A DNA stretch of 29,486 bases, taken from contig CAIXPZ010000037.1 of assembly GCA_903921455.1 (NCBI GenBank), positions 1 to 29,486 on the forward strand. Direction: 5' to 3'. Each line of letters begins with the position of its first letter. The first letter of the stretch is position 1. This DNA comes from an uncultured Verrucomicrobia subdivision 3 bacterium (GTDB lineage Bacteria > Verrucomicrobiota > Verrucomicrobiae > Limisphaerales > UBA11358). Below, piece after piece: positions 16,284-25,078 of the stretch. A program made the translations under genes and the position numbers. Below the pieces are notes generated by a model. The model saw only the letters and a program-made list of their open reading frames with translations, was not told the origin of the DNA and did no database searches.

Positions 16284-16870
16284 AAGAGTTTATCGTAAGG
16301 TTTAGCCAGCAGGTCCAGCAGGTCCTTCACCTCGGGCGGCAGTCTGGTTCCGTCATAAACACGGACGTGCCATTGACCGCCGGTAAAAAATTGCACGACG
16401 ATGCGCTGGCCCGCCGGCGGCAATTGCGAATGATCCTCCGGTAGTTGTTCAAACATCGGGTCGAGGAGTTGAAAATCCTCCGCCGAGAGCTGGCGCACGG
16501 CGCTGGTGCGGGCATCGGTGTTGGAGGTGGTATAGCTGCGAAAACAGCCATTGGTGGCGACCTCGGCGGCGGAAACCTTGATGTGGTAGGCAAGATGAAG
16601 TCGTTCCACCGGGGTCATTTTGGCAATGGCGGTTTCATCCGCCTCGTTCCGCACACAAGTGATAATTAATTTCAAACCAGCTCCGCCCAACGCTGGGCTG
16701 TTGGTAGGCGGCTCAGTCCATGGCTTGATCCATTTGGCATAAGCGTTTGTCGAATCCACGGCGAATAGAGGGTGTTCGGTGACAGTAATTATACCGATGA
16801 TGATAGCCCAAACCAGCCTCACACCTGATGAACTGGTCGGGAATATTGCAAGGTTACCGTGCCGCTTCAT
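16280..16870 (-). CDS. Membrane-anchored or exported protein of unknown function
   Basis: A 196-residue frame with a hydrophobic segment (residues about 18-36, VRLVWAIIIGIITV) that could be a signal peptide or anchor. A soluble domain follows, containing IKPWTEPPTNSPALGG, a run of helix (MTPVERLHLAYHIK), SAEDFQLLDPMFEQLPEDHS and a C-terminal QRIVVQFFTGGQWHVRVYDG. The last 60 residues look like a small compact domain. I do not recognise the family. Codon use is coherent, and it fills the space between convergent ABC and minus-strand genes, so I accept it as real. Confidence 0.7.
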   Translation of the reverse strand: MKRHGNLAIFPTSSSGVRLVWAIIIGIITVTEHPLFAVDSTNAYAKWIKPWTEPPTNSPALGGAGLKLIITCVRNEADETAIAKMTPVERLHLAYHIKVSAAEVATNGCFRSYTTSNTDARTSAVRQLSAEDFQLLDPMFEQLPEDHSQLPPAGQRIVVQFFTGGQWHVRVYDGTRLPPEVKDLLDLLAKPYDKLF

Positions 16871-16935
16871 GTTCTGGACATTGCTGCCGGAGGCGGTCGT
16901 TGTCGAGGAAAAGTTGAATTCAGCTACCGGCTGGA

Positions 16936-18363
16936 CTAAGCGGTCACTGCGACTTTCTTTTGTTCCCAGCCGAAAAGTCTTTTGGCTTTAATGACTTCAA
17001 AGATTTGGGGCGGGATGAGTTGGCTGAGAGATTCGTCGCCGGAATGGATTTTGGCCAGCACTTCGCCGGAATAAATTTTTAGCGCGGCGGCGTTGTAGCC
17101 GGTGATGTCTTCGATGAATTTGTTCTCGACGAGGTGGGCGTAGAGGTGCCGTTGACTGGGTGCAACTTCAAGGTTTTCAATGGTGGTCAGCCGGCCGGTT
17201 TTCTTGTCCAGCGAGGGGTAGACGTAAAGCTTCGCGCCGTTCTTGAAAAGCTGGCCGAGCGATTCCATGAGGCCGCCGGGCAGGTCGGTATAAAACTTTT
17301 CATCAAAGACATCGCGCAGACGCACCAAGCCAAGCGGCAGGCCGATGGGTTTTTGCGTCTGCCGCGAGAGATAACCGACGAGCCGGTGGTAGCGGAGAAA
17401 ATTGGAGATCAACACCGGCTTGCCCAGCGCGCCGAGCGTGTCCACTCGGTCGAGAAAATCACGATGGTCAATGGCGTCGCCCACTTGCAACTGGCGCAGG
17501 GTCATCTCAAACATGACCACGGGCGACTCGCCCTGGAGCGCCGGCTCCCGGATGAATTGATCCTGTGCGCGCTCTAGCATATCGAGCATGGGATTCGTGA
17601 GGGGACGGAAACTGCCGCGCTCGAGCAGAACGGGCTTCTTGTAAAGCAGCTCGCTAGGAATGACGGTCTCGCCGGTGGCGGTGAACATGGCCGCTTCAGT
17701 GAGCCATTGTTCCACCAATTGCAACGCCATAAGCCGGTTGTCCACGCCGGTGAAAGCGGGGCCGGAAAATTTGATCATGTCCACCTCGACACGCTGGCTG
17801 GTGAGACTGTCCAGCAACGAGCCGATGAGGCGCGCGGGCTCGATATGCTTATAAAATGCGGCGTGGATGAGGTTCACACCGATAATCCCGACGGCTTCCT
17901 GCTGGCGCGGCGTTTCCCAATCCTGCAACCGCACATGAATGATGATGGTCGAAGCCTCACTGCGCGGAACGGTCTGGAACTTGATCCCAAGCCAGCCGTT
18001 GCCGCCTTCTTCACCGGGTTTTGAAATATGCTTGGTGGTGACGGTGTTCGCAAAAGCAAAAAAAGTGCGGCGGTCGCCAATGGTTTTGTCGAGGCGTTGC
18101 AGCAACAGATCGAATTCCAGATCCAGCATGGACTGGAGCCGTTTGCGGCTAACATAACGATCGCTGGGGCCGTATATCGCGTCACTCACCGCCATGTCGT
18201 AGGCGGAAATGGTTTTGGCCACGGTGCCGGACGCCTTGCCGACGTGAAAAAACCAGCGCGCAACTTCCTGCCCGGCACCAATCTCAGCGAAGGTGCCATA
18301 GCGCTTGGCGTCGAGATTGATTTGCAGGGCTTTCTGGCCGGTATTCAGTTTGTCCACGTTCAT
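16936..18363 (-). CDS. Conserved cytoplasmic protein of unknown function (475 aa)
   Basis: From the ATG at 18363 the protein starts MNVDKLNTGQKALQINLD, then AKRYGTFAEIGAGQEVARWF, a very conserved N-terminus that I recall from large unannotated families in several phyla; a GTG at 18387 would add eight residues. It lacks signal peptide and transmembrane helices. Conserved-looking blocks are MSDAIYGPSDRYVSR-like (AVSDAIYGPSDRYVSRKRL), VEVDMIKFSGPAFTGVDNRL, LYKKPVLLERGSFRP, LDRVDTLGALGKPVLISNF and AKLYVYPSLDKKTGRL. No catalytic motif is known to me, and database names for relatives are inconsistent, so I give none. Confidence 0.88.
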   Translation of the reverse strand: MNVDKLNTGQKALQINLDAKRYGTFAEIGAGQEVARWFFHVGKASGTVAKTISAYDMAVSDAIYGPSDRYVSRKRLQSMLDLEFDLLLQRLDKTIGDRRTFFAFANTVTTKHISKPGEEGGNGWLGIKFQTVPRSEASTIIIHVRLQDWETPRQQEAVGIIGVNLIHAAFYKHIEPARLIGSLLDSLTSQRVEVDMIKFSGPAFTGVDNRLMALQLVEQWLTEAAMFTATGETVIPSELLYKKPVLLERGSFRPLTNPMLDMLERAQDQFIREPALQGESPVVMFEMTLRQLQVGDAIDHRDFLDRVDTLGALGKPVLISNFLRYHRLVGYLSRQTQKPIGLPLGLVRLRDVFDEKFYTDLPGGLMESLGQLFKNGAKLYVYPSLDKKTGRLTTIENLEVAPSQRHLYAHLVENKFIEDITGYNAAALKIYSGEVLAKIHSGDESLSQLIPPQIFEVIKAKRLFGWEQKKVAVTA

Positions 18364-18458
18364 ATCCTTGCGCCGCGCAAAATACACAAAAACCGGAGAG
18401 TGTCCAACAAGATGCGTTTCAGCTTTTCGGGAGCTACTTCTTTGCTACACTAAATCTC

Positions 18459-19511
18459 ATGTATCGCACGCAGGATTTGCATGTCAAAGAAATCGTTCCG
18501 CTGCTCTCGCCGCGCGCCTTGAAGGCGTTATCACCCACGCCGGAGGCGGTGAATGCCGTCGTGGCGCAGTCGCGCGACCGCGTCATTCGCATTCTGAATC
18601 AGGAAGACGCGCGGCTGCTCGTGGTTATCGGCCCCTGCTCCATCCATGACGAAAAGAGTGCGCTCGAATATGCGACGCGTTTAAGCAAGCTGCAAAAAGA
18701 ATTTGCCGACAAAATGGAAATCGTGATGCGCGTCTATTTTGAGAAACCGCGCACGACCATTGGCTGGAAGGGACTCATCAACGACCCGCACCTCGATGGT
18801 TCCCAAGACATTGAGACGGGATTGCGGATTGCTCGAAAATTGTTGCTGGAAATCATCGGCCTGGGTTTGCCGACCGCGACGGAATTTCTCGACCCGATTG
18901 TGCCGCAATACATCGCGGACTTAATCACTTGGGCGGCCATCGGAGCGCGCACGACAGAATCGCAGACACATCGCGAGATGGCGAGCGGCCTCTCCATGCC
19001 AGTCGGCCTGAAAAACTCCACGGATGGCAGTTTACAAGTGGCGATTGACGCGATGGGCGCGACGCGGCATCCCCACAGTTTTCTGGGCATGAACGAGGAC
19101 GGCGTGACCAGCATTGTCCGCACCAGCGGCAATCCGCATGCACACGTCGTCCTGCGCGGCGGACGAGCCATGACCAATTACGACGCGGCGAGCATCGCGG
19201 CGGCGGAAGCGAAATTGACTGCCGAAAAATTACCGCCGGTGTTGATGGTGGATTGCAGCCACGCGAACTCGGAAAAGAAGTTTGCCAAACAGGAGGAAGT
19301 CTGGCGCAGCGTCGTCGAACAACGCGTGGGCGGCACCAAGTCACTCATTGGCCTGATGGTGGAGAGCCATTTGAGCGAAGGCAACCAGCCGATTCCCAAA
19401 GCTTTGAACGAACTCCGCTACGGCGTGAGTATCACGGATTCCTGCATCGGTTGGGAAGCGACGGAGCGGATGCTGCGCTGGGGTTACGAAACGCTGGCCA
19501 AAAAAACGTAA
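18459..19511 (+). CDS. aroG: 3-deoxy-7-phosphoheptulonate synthase, class I
   Basis: Condenses phosphoenolpyruvate and erythrose 4-phosphate, the entry to the shikimate pathway. The 350 residues match the AroF/AroG/AroH length. Visible are GPCSIHD (58-64) with the metal-binding Cys60, a KPRTTIGWKGLINDPHLDGS block, FLDPIVPQYIADLITWAAIGARTTESQTHRE (given in parts: ARTTESQTHREMASG) and MVDCSHANSEKK near the C-terminus. All belong to the class I type I-alpha group. The symbol aroG is used for the group; which feedback amino acid it senses cannot be told. It diverges from the minus-strand gene at 18363. Confidence 0.93.
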   Translation: MYRTQDLHVKEIVPLLSPRALKALSPTPEAVNAVVAQSRDRVIRILNQEDARLLVVIGPCSIHDEKSALEYATRLSKLQKEFADKMEIVMRVYFEKPRTTIGWKGLINDPHLDGSQDIETGLRIARKLLLEIIGLGLPTATEFLDPIVPQYIADLITWAAIGARTTESQTHREMASGLSMPVGLKNSTDGSLQVAIDAMGATRHPHSFLGMNEDGVTSIVRTSGNPHAHVVLRGGRAMTNYDAASIAAAEAKLTAEKLPPVLMVDCSHANSEKKFAKQEEVWRSVVEQRVGGTKSLIGLMVESHLSEGNQPIPKALNELRYGVSITDSCIGWEATERMLRWGYETLAKKT

Positions 19512-19514
19512 CGC

Positions 19515-20750
19515 TTACGGCCAGTTCCAAGCGAAGGGGAAGCGCAGACGGTAGAATTGCGCCGCCGAGTAGAAAAACGAATTTGTGCCTGACACGGTGT
19601 TGGTTCCCGGATTGTTGGGATCAAGAGAAACACCGCCAGAGCCACCTGAACCATTGGTAAAGCCAGAGCCAAAGCCAACCGGAAGCGGCGGTGTTGCTAC
19701 AAAGAGCGATTGCGTGCTGGTGAGGCTGTTAAAGTTGGTCACGAACGTCCAGCTACCCGGCACCGGATTGGTGCTGCCATCCAAGTAGCCATTCAAGCCC
19801 ACCGGCAGGTTTACCACATCCAGCCGGTTACTGCCATTGACCTGCGCGACCTTACTAAAGCGCACGGGAGAGATGATTTGTTGAACGTAGTCGGCAATCA
19901 CGGCATGCATTTTGGCTGTCGGATCCTGATAATCCCAGAAAATGTAATTAGTGCCATAACCGTTGGTAGCGGCTGTTGGATACCCATAATTAAATGCATC
20001 CATCGCAGCAATGGGCTGCCCCAGGTAACGCGCATTGGTCAATCCATAATCGCCTGCATTGGCCAGAACATCGTCGAGCAGGGAAAAAATATCAGGAACA
20101 TAGATCTTCAGTCCGGGACACACTGACTTGGCCTGATTCACAATGGTGTTCAAATTGGTGTTGAAATAGGCGACGCGCCCACGCACAAAACTCCGGTCAG
20201 AAGCAGAAACAATTTGGTTGTAATAAGGAACCTCTGTTATATCCACGGCATTTGGCATAATCAGGGTGCGGACACCCTTGGCATACAGATTGGTGATAAT
20301 GTTGAAATGGTTAGTGAGCGACAGACCGATGGCGGGGTTCCAGTCTTTCACCGCATCAACTGACGGATAAATGTTCTGGATATCATAAACAAAATCGGCG
20401 TCACAAACCCAGACGATGAATAAATCGTTGGTTGCATCTGTAGGCGCAATGAACTTGTTTGTATTATTTATATTTCCCACCAAAACTGAACTGTAATTCC
20501 CGAAGTAAGATAAATTTTTGTTTGGGTCGTAAGTCAACCCCTGCCGCTGCGCCAAAACCTCAATCCAAACCCGACCATTGCTTTCACGATGGCCGTAGTA
20601 GCGGGACACGTCTGATGGCGCCGGATTGTTGCTGGTCGTGGTGCAAACCCCGTCACCAAAAGCATAGAGTGCCGAAAAGCTGGCGCATGCCGAGAACACG
20701 GAACCAAGGAGTAATAAGGTTGTTACTGAATACTGAATGAGCTTTTTCAC
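19515..20750 (-). CDS. Secreted SGNH/GDSL-like protein with altered catalytic residues
   Basis: The GTG at 20750 gives 411 residues starting MKKLIQYSVTTLLLLGSVFS, a good signal peptide; an in-frame ATG at 20807 would spoil it. The fold markers of SGNH hydrolases are recognisable but changed. Block I reads YAFGDGVCTT (G34 where the Ser nucleophile would be), block III reads VVWVCDADF (116-119 CDAD where GxND is expected), and block V reads FWDYQDPTAKMH (D276 where His is expected). It is therefore probably not a hydrolase. The C-terminus has a Gly/Ser-rich linker and ends AQFYRLRFPFAWNWP, similar to the tail of the protein at 5702-6631. Lower GC than flanking genes. Export is likely; ligand unknown. 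Confidence 0.85.
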   Translation of the reverse strand: MKKLIQYSVTTLLLLGSVFSACASFSALYAFGDGVCTTTSNNPAPSDVSRYYGHRESNGRVWIEVLAQRQGLTYDPNKNLSYFGNYSSVLVGNINNTNKFIAPTDATNDLFIVWVCDADFVYDIQNIYPSVDAVKDWNPAIGLSLTNHFNIITNLYAKGVRTLIMPNAVDITEVPYYNQIVSASDRSFVRGRVAYFNTNLNTIVNQAKSVCPGLKIYVPDIFSLLDDVLANAGDYGLTNARYLGQPIAAMDAFNYGYPTAATNGYGTNYIFWDYQDPTAKMHAVIADYVQQIISPVRFSKVAQVNGSNRLDVVNLPVGLNGYLDGSTNPVPGSWTFVTNFNSLTSTQSLFVATPPLPVGFGSGFTNGSGGSGGVSLDPNNPGTNTVSGTNSFFYSAAQFYRLRFPFAWNWP

Positions 20751-20829
20751 GTTTTTTAATTTGATAAAGTTGACGGCAAAGTAAAGCAATTTTTTACAAG
20801 CCAGCACAACGATGAATGAATTTGCTGGC

Positions 20830-20857
20830 GCGGAGCCCGACGGTGTTTAAGCTCCGC
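20830..20857 (+). other. Inverted repeat in the leader of the FadL gene
   Basis: GCGGAGC (20830-20836) and GCTCCGC (20851-20857) form a 7-bp stem with a 14-base loop, 30 bp before the FadL start. A shorter CGTTG/CAACG hairpin follows. No T-run follows, so it is not a terminator; it may be regulatory or a dispersed repeat. Confidence 0.35.
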
Positions 20858-20886
20858 ACCTGTCCGCCGTTGCGCCAACGAACAAG

Positions 20887-22155
20887 ATGTCCAAGCATCC
20901 GGCCAAACCTCTGGTCGCCCTGGCTTTAAGCCTGACGCCCCTTGTGGCGGCGGGCAACGGCCTCCGTCTGCCCAGCCAGGACGCGTTCGCCACCGCGCGC
21001 GGCGAGGCGTTTGTGGCCACGGCCGACAACCCCTCGGCGATTTACTACAATCCCGCCGGCATCGCGCAACTGGATGGCATCAACCTGCGCTCCGGCATCT
21101 ACGGGCTGTATTATGACCCGACCTATCAGCCGCCGAAAGGCGCGCCCAACGCCGGCAAGACCTACGAAATCAAAAAACAATTCGCCGCCAGTCCGCAGTT
21201 TTTCTTCAGCAGCAAATTAAAGGAGCTGCCGGTGAGCGTCGGGCTGGGGATTTATGCGCCTTATGGCGGCGCCATGAGCTGGCCTTCGGATACTGGCTTT
21301 CGCACGGTGGGAACGGAAAGTTCATTGACCTATATCCGCATCAATCCAGCCATCGCGGTGAAGCTGGGTGATCAATTGTCCATCGGTGGCGGCGTGATGG
21401 TGGACTATGCAAAAATTGACCTCCAACAAGGCCTGCGTCCTTTTCCCAAGCCGCTGGTCAACCATTTCCAATTTAGTGGTGACGGTTACAGCGTCGGCTA
21501 CAACGCCGGCGTGCTCTGGCATCCCTTGGAACAAATTTCCGTGGGCGCGACGTTCCGCAGCCAGACGAGCTTCACCATGGATGGCAATACGAGCATACAA
21601 CAGGAACCGGTCATCCACCGAACCTCGCTGCCCGCCAGCATGGGGTTCACCTTTCCGATGACGGCAGTGGTCGGCCTGTCTTACCGGCCGACGCCGAAAT
21701 GGAACCTGGAATTTGATGCGGACTACACCGACTGGAGCAGCTTCGGCACCTCGACCATCCGCCAGCAGGGCACGCCACCGTTTCCGGTTAAGCAAAACAT
21801 CCCCGTGCACTTCGACTGGCAGGCGAGCTGGATGTATGAGTTCGGCGTGACGCGCTACTTCGACCACGGCTGGCACGCCAGCGCCGGGTATCTCTTCAAC
21901 CAGAATTCTGTGCCCAATACGTATTACGCGCCGCTGGTGGCGGACATGGACCGGCATTTCTTCAACCTCGGCGCCGGGCGCACGGGAAAAACCTTTGATT
22001 TCGACATCACTTACCAGCTCGGCTACGGCCCGGACCACACGGTCACCGGCAGCACGCCGCCCTCCACGCCGGGGCTGTTCTCCGGGCAGAGAGCGAACGG
22101 CACTTATGCGTTCTTCAGCCAGGCCATCATGGTGGCGGTGGGCCTGCACTTTTAG
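20887..22155 (+). CDS. FadL/TodX-type outer-membrane transporter (OMPP1 family)
   Basis: Outer-membrane beta-barrel that lets long-chain fatty acids or other hydrophobic compounds across. The 422 residues start with a signal peptide (MSKHPAKPLVALALSLTPLV, cleavage before GNGLRLPSQDA), and the mature N-terminal hatch carries the signature NPSAIYYNPAGIAQLDG (about 47-63). The remaining sequence has beta-strand alternation and ends VGLHF with a terminal Phe. It lies 51 bp upstream of a methyltransferase-kinase-regulator cluster on the same strand. In that context it could import the hydrophobic signal; FadL uptake of long-chain acyl-homoserine lactones is known in Sinorhizobium. Substrate remains inference. 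Confidence 0.9.
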   Translation: MSKHPAKPLVALALSLTPLVAAGNGLRLPSQDAFATARGEAFVATADNPSAIYYNPAGIAQLDGINLRSGIYGLYYDPTYQPPKGAPNAGKTYEIKKQFAASPQFFFSSKLKELPVSVGLGIYAPYGGAMSWPSDTGFRTVGTESSLTYIRINPAIAVKLGDQLSIGGGVMVDYAKIDLQQGLRPFPKPLVNHFQFSGDGYSVGYNAGVLWHPLEQISVGATFRSQTSFTMDGNTSIQQEPVIHRTSLPASMGFTFPMTAVVGLSYRPTPKWNLEFDADYTDWSSFGTSTIRQQGTPPFPVKQNIPVHFDWQASWMYEFGVTRYFDHGWHASAGYLFNQNSVPNTYYAPLVADMDRHFFNLGAGRTGKTFDFDITYQLGYGPDHTVTGSTPPSTPGLFSGQRANGTYAFFSQAIMVAVGLHF

Positions 22156-22206
22156 GGCAACTATCGCGTTGTTTTGGCGGGCCAGTTATTCCATTCTCCC
22201 CGCGAG

Positions 22207-23715
22207 ATGAGTCCGATTGTGAACAGCAACGGCCACGGAACGAGCCACGACGCGCCAGGACTTTCCCGCCCGCCGGCCCGAAACCGGCGGCCGTCGCCCG
22301 CGGCCGCCGCCGCTGATATCGAGGTGGTTTTCAGAACCGCCGAAGGCGCGCCCGTGACCGGCACGCCGGTGCAATTCAACCGGCACACCGTCGTCTGGGA
22401 ACTCTATAATCCCAGCCTGGCGCCGCGCCTCTCCGAGACGCTCGACCAGTTCAAAATCATTTTCCAAGGGCGAACCGTTTATGCCGGGCGCGCCGTCATC
22501 AACAACCTCGTGGAGGCCGGCGCTAAAACCATCTGCGATGCCACGCTGGACGAGGCGAACTGGGCGGGCCTGGATTTTTCCACGCTGCCGGCGGACGGCG
22601 CGGTGGCGCAGGAATTCCAGAATTTCCTCGGCGAGTGGCAGAAGCTTTACCAGGTGTCACCCGCCTTTAAGGTCATCATCGCCGACCTGCAGACTTTTCT
22701 GACCGATCTACGGCTCTGGCTGGAGCAGGTCGAGCTCGGCATCCGCGCGGCGCCCACGCATCAGCGCCGCAGTCTCGAACAAAAGATTGCCGGCGAACTC
22801 GGCCCCCTGATTTTGCCGCTGTTGACGAATTTTTTTGAGAAGTTCGAACATGCCCTGCGCGAGGTCGCGCCGGAACGGCTGCCGGCGCACCAGACCTTTG
22901 CCCGCCGCCAGTTGCATCCGCTGCTGCTGTGTTCGCCCTTTCTGTATCGCTGTTTCGCCAAGCCGCTGGGCTTTGCCGGCGATTATGAAATGGTCAACAT
23001 GATGCTGCGCGAGCCGCTGGAAGGCGCTTCGCTCTACGCCAAAATCATCAATCTCTGGTTCGTTCAGCAGCCGCCCGCCGAGGCGCACCGCAACCGCATC
23101 CGCCGCCTCGTGCAATACCTGCAGGAAACCACCGCGCGCGCCTCCGGCCAGGGCCGCACGGCGCGCATTTTGAACATCGGCTGCGGCCCGGCCCACGAAG
23201 TGCAGCGGTTCTTGCAGGAAAGTCATCTGGCCAACCGCGCGCAGTTCACCTTGATTGATTTCAGCGAGGAGACGCTGGCGCACTGTCAGACGGTCACGGA
23301 GGAGACGAAACGAAAATTCGGCCGCCTCACCCGGTTCCAATATGTCAAAAAGTCCGTGCAACAGATTGTCCGCGAATCCGCCCGCCGCCGGGATCCGGCC
23401 ATGGACGGGCAGTATGATCTGGTGTATTGCGCCGGGCTTTTTGATTATTTGAGCGACGCCTTCTGCCAGCAGTTGACGGACGTCTTTTACCACTGGCTCG
23501 CTCCCGGCGGCAAACTCGTGACGACCAACGTGGACAGCTACAACCCGCGCAAGCTGACGATGGATCACATCATGGAATGGCATCTGTTTTATCGCCGGGG
23601 CTCCGAGTTGCTGGCGCTGAAACCCGAGGCCGCCCCGGACGATTTGTGCGCGGTGAAAGCCGACCCCACCAGCGTGAACCTTTATTTTGAAGCGCAGAAA
23701 CCCGAGCGTGAATAA
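22207..23715 (+). CDS. SAM-dependent methyltransferase, PhcB-like (fatty-acid methyl ester signal synthase candidate)
   Basis: From the ATG at 22207 the protein has 502 residues; a TTG at 22174 would add 11. Residues 1-37 are a disordered Pro/Ala/Arg leader. Residues about 38-110 look like a small beta-barrel, weakly PilZ-like. A helical middle (about 120-300) follows, then a class I methyltransferase domain from about 320 with SAM motif I ARILNIGCGPAHEV (319-332), acidic residue in TLIDFSEE, motif YDLVYCAGLFDYLSD and post-motif PGGKLVTTNV. The same layout is known for methyltransferases named 'extracellular factor 3-hydroxypalmitic acid methyl ester biosynthesis' after Ralstonia PhcB. The stop overlaps the kinase start by 8 bp. 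Alternative: a methyltransferase acting on another carboxyl compound. Confidence 0.8.
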   Translation: MSPIVNSNGHGTSHDAPGLSRPPARNRRPSPAAAAADIEVVFRTAEGAPVTGTPVQFNRHTVVWELYNPSLAPRLSETLDQFKIIFQGRTVYAGRAVINNLVEAGAKTICDATLDEANWAGLDFSTLPADGAVAQEFQNFLGEWQKLYQVSPAFKVIIADLQTFLTDLRLWLEQVELGIRAAPTHQRRSLEQKIAGELGPLILPLLTNFFEKFEHALREVAPERLPAHQTFARRQLHPLLLCSPFLYRCFAKPLGFAGDYEMVNMMLREPLEGASLYAKIINLWFVQQPPAEAHRNRIRRLVQYLQETTARASGQGRTARILNIGCGPAHEVQRFLQESHLANRAQFTLIDFSEETLAHCQTVTEETKRKFGRLTRFQYVKKSVQQIVRESARRRDPAMDGQYDLVYCAGLFDYLSDAFCQQLTDVFYHWLAPGGKLVTTNVDSYNPRKLTMDHIMEWHLFYRRGSELLALKPEAAPDDLCAVKADPTSVNLYFEAQKPERE

Positions 23716-25075
23716 GGAATTCTCCAACGTCGATCCCGGCCTCGTCTCCGCCTTCAACACCTACGAGGCGCAGCAGCGCATCGCCAACACCAAGGTCGGC
23801 TGCGCGCTGGTGGTCACCCTGATGCCGCTGGGCAGCACGGCGGATTATTTCATTTATCACGAAAAACTGGTCCCGTTTTTCTGGCTGCGCCTGTTGTGCT
23901 CGGCGATTGCGGCCATGATCTGGGGGTTTCTCTACACCGAAAAAGGACGGCAAATGAGCCGCTGGCTGGGCGTGGTGGTACCGCTGCTGCCGGTGGCATT
24001 TCTGGCGGGCATGATTGCGGTCACGAACGGGTTTGCCTCCACTTACTACGCCGCGCTGAACCTCGTCCTGCTGGCGGTCGGCGCGGTGCTGCACTGGACC
24101 CTGCGCGAGAGCATCGTGGCGGTGGCGCTGGTGTTGCTGATGTATGTCGGCGTCGGCATCGGCCACGGAGATTTTCCGCCGGTGTCGGTGATGTTCAACA
24201 ATTTCTATTTCATCGCGCTCATGGACATCATCGTCGTGGTGGGCACTTATTTCCAAAGCCGCCAGCGCTTCCGCGAATTCGTCCTGCGCCACGAGCTGGA
24301 CGTCAACCGCAAGGCCCTCGAAGTCAGCCTCGCCCAGCTCAAGGAAAACGAGGCGCAGCTCGTCCATTCCGAGAAGCTCGCCTCGCTCGGCCGCATGAGC
24401 GCCGGCATGATCCACGAGATCAACAATCCCCTGAACTACGCCAAGGCCGGCCTCGACCTGCTGCGCGACAAGGAAAAACACCTCGCCGCCGCGCAGCAGG
24501 CGGACTACGCGGATATTTTGAAGGATGTCGAGGAGGGCGTGAACCGCGTCAAGACCATCGTGTCGGACCTGCGGATGTTCACCCACCCGGACACCGAGGA
24601 GCGCGATGCCGTGGCCGTGGGCGAAGTCGTCACCGCCGCGCTCCGGTTTTTGCACAACGAGGGCGAGGTCGTGATTGAACAGGCGTTCCCGCCGGACCAG
24701 ATCATCTGGGCGAACAAGAACAAGTTGATCCACGTCCTCACCAACCTCCTGCAAAACTCCCTCGACGCCCTGAAGCACAAAACGTTCACGGATACGAAGC
24801 CGACCATCCGCATCAGCGGCCGCATGGAGCACGGCGTCAGTTATCTCACCGTGCAGGACAACGGCCCCGGCATCGCCGCCGAAAATCTGGACAAGATTTA
24901 CGATCCCTTTTTCACCACCAAGGACGTGGGCGAAGGCATGGGCCTTGGCTTGAGCATCTGCTACCGCATCGTCCGCGAGGCGAAGGGGAAAATCTCCGTC
25001 AAAACCGAACCGGGGAAATTCTGCGAATTCACCCTGGAATTCCCCACCAGCGACCCCACCCCGGCCCCGAACTGA
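23708..25075 (+). CDS. Six-helix membrane histidine kinase, PhcS-like
   Basis: From the GTG at 23708 (a TTG at 23687 is possible) the kinase has 455 residues. Six hydrophobic segments (about 30-48, 56-76, 86-105, 113-130, 135-152, 163-182) have only short loops, so there is no periplasmic sensor domain and a membrane-soluble ligand is likely. A coiled-coil linker leads to the phosphoacceptor H236 in GMIHEINNPLNY. The ATPase domain shows N-box TNLLQNSLDAL (345-355), DNGPGI (384-389), the F-box FFTTK and GMGLGLS (410-416), all intact. The multi-helix sensor type is shared with PhcS, LqsS and CqsS quorum-sensing kinases. It is translationally coupled to the methyltransferase and followed after 3 bp by the receiver protein. 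Confidence 0.9.
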   Translation: MNKEFSNVDPGLVSAFNTYEAQQRIANTKVGCALVVTLMPLGSTADYFIYHEKLVPFFWLRLLCSAIAAMIWGFLYTEKGRQMSRWLGVVVPLLPVAFLAGMIAVTNGFASTYYAALNLVLLAVGAVLHWTLRESIVAVALVLLMYVGVGIGHGDFPPVSVMFNNFYFIALMDIIVVVGTYFQSRQRFREFVLRHELDVNRKALEVSLAQLKENEAQLVHSEKLASLGRMSAGMIHEINNPLNYAKAGLDLLRDKEKHLAAAQQADYADILKDVEEGVNRVKTIVSDLRMFTHPDTEERDAVAVGEVVTAALRFLHNEGEVVIEQAFPPDQIIWANKNKLIHVLTNLLQNSLDALKHKTFTDTKPTIRISGRMEHGVSYLTVQDNGPGIAAENLDKIYDPFFTTKDVGEGMGLGLSICYRIVREAKGKISVKTEPGKFCEFTLEFPTSDPTPAPN

Positions 25076-25078
25076 ACC

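Noticed and set aside
18446..18451. TACACT as -10 box of aroG
   Set aside because: It is only 7 bp from the ATG and no good -35 is present; a leaderless transcript is possible but unsupported.
22708..23760. Minus-strand open frame of 350 codons
   Set aside because: It mirrors the methyltransferase gene, which has an intact SAM motif and couples to the next gene.
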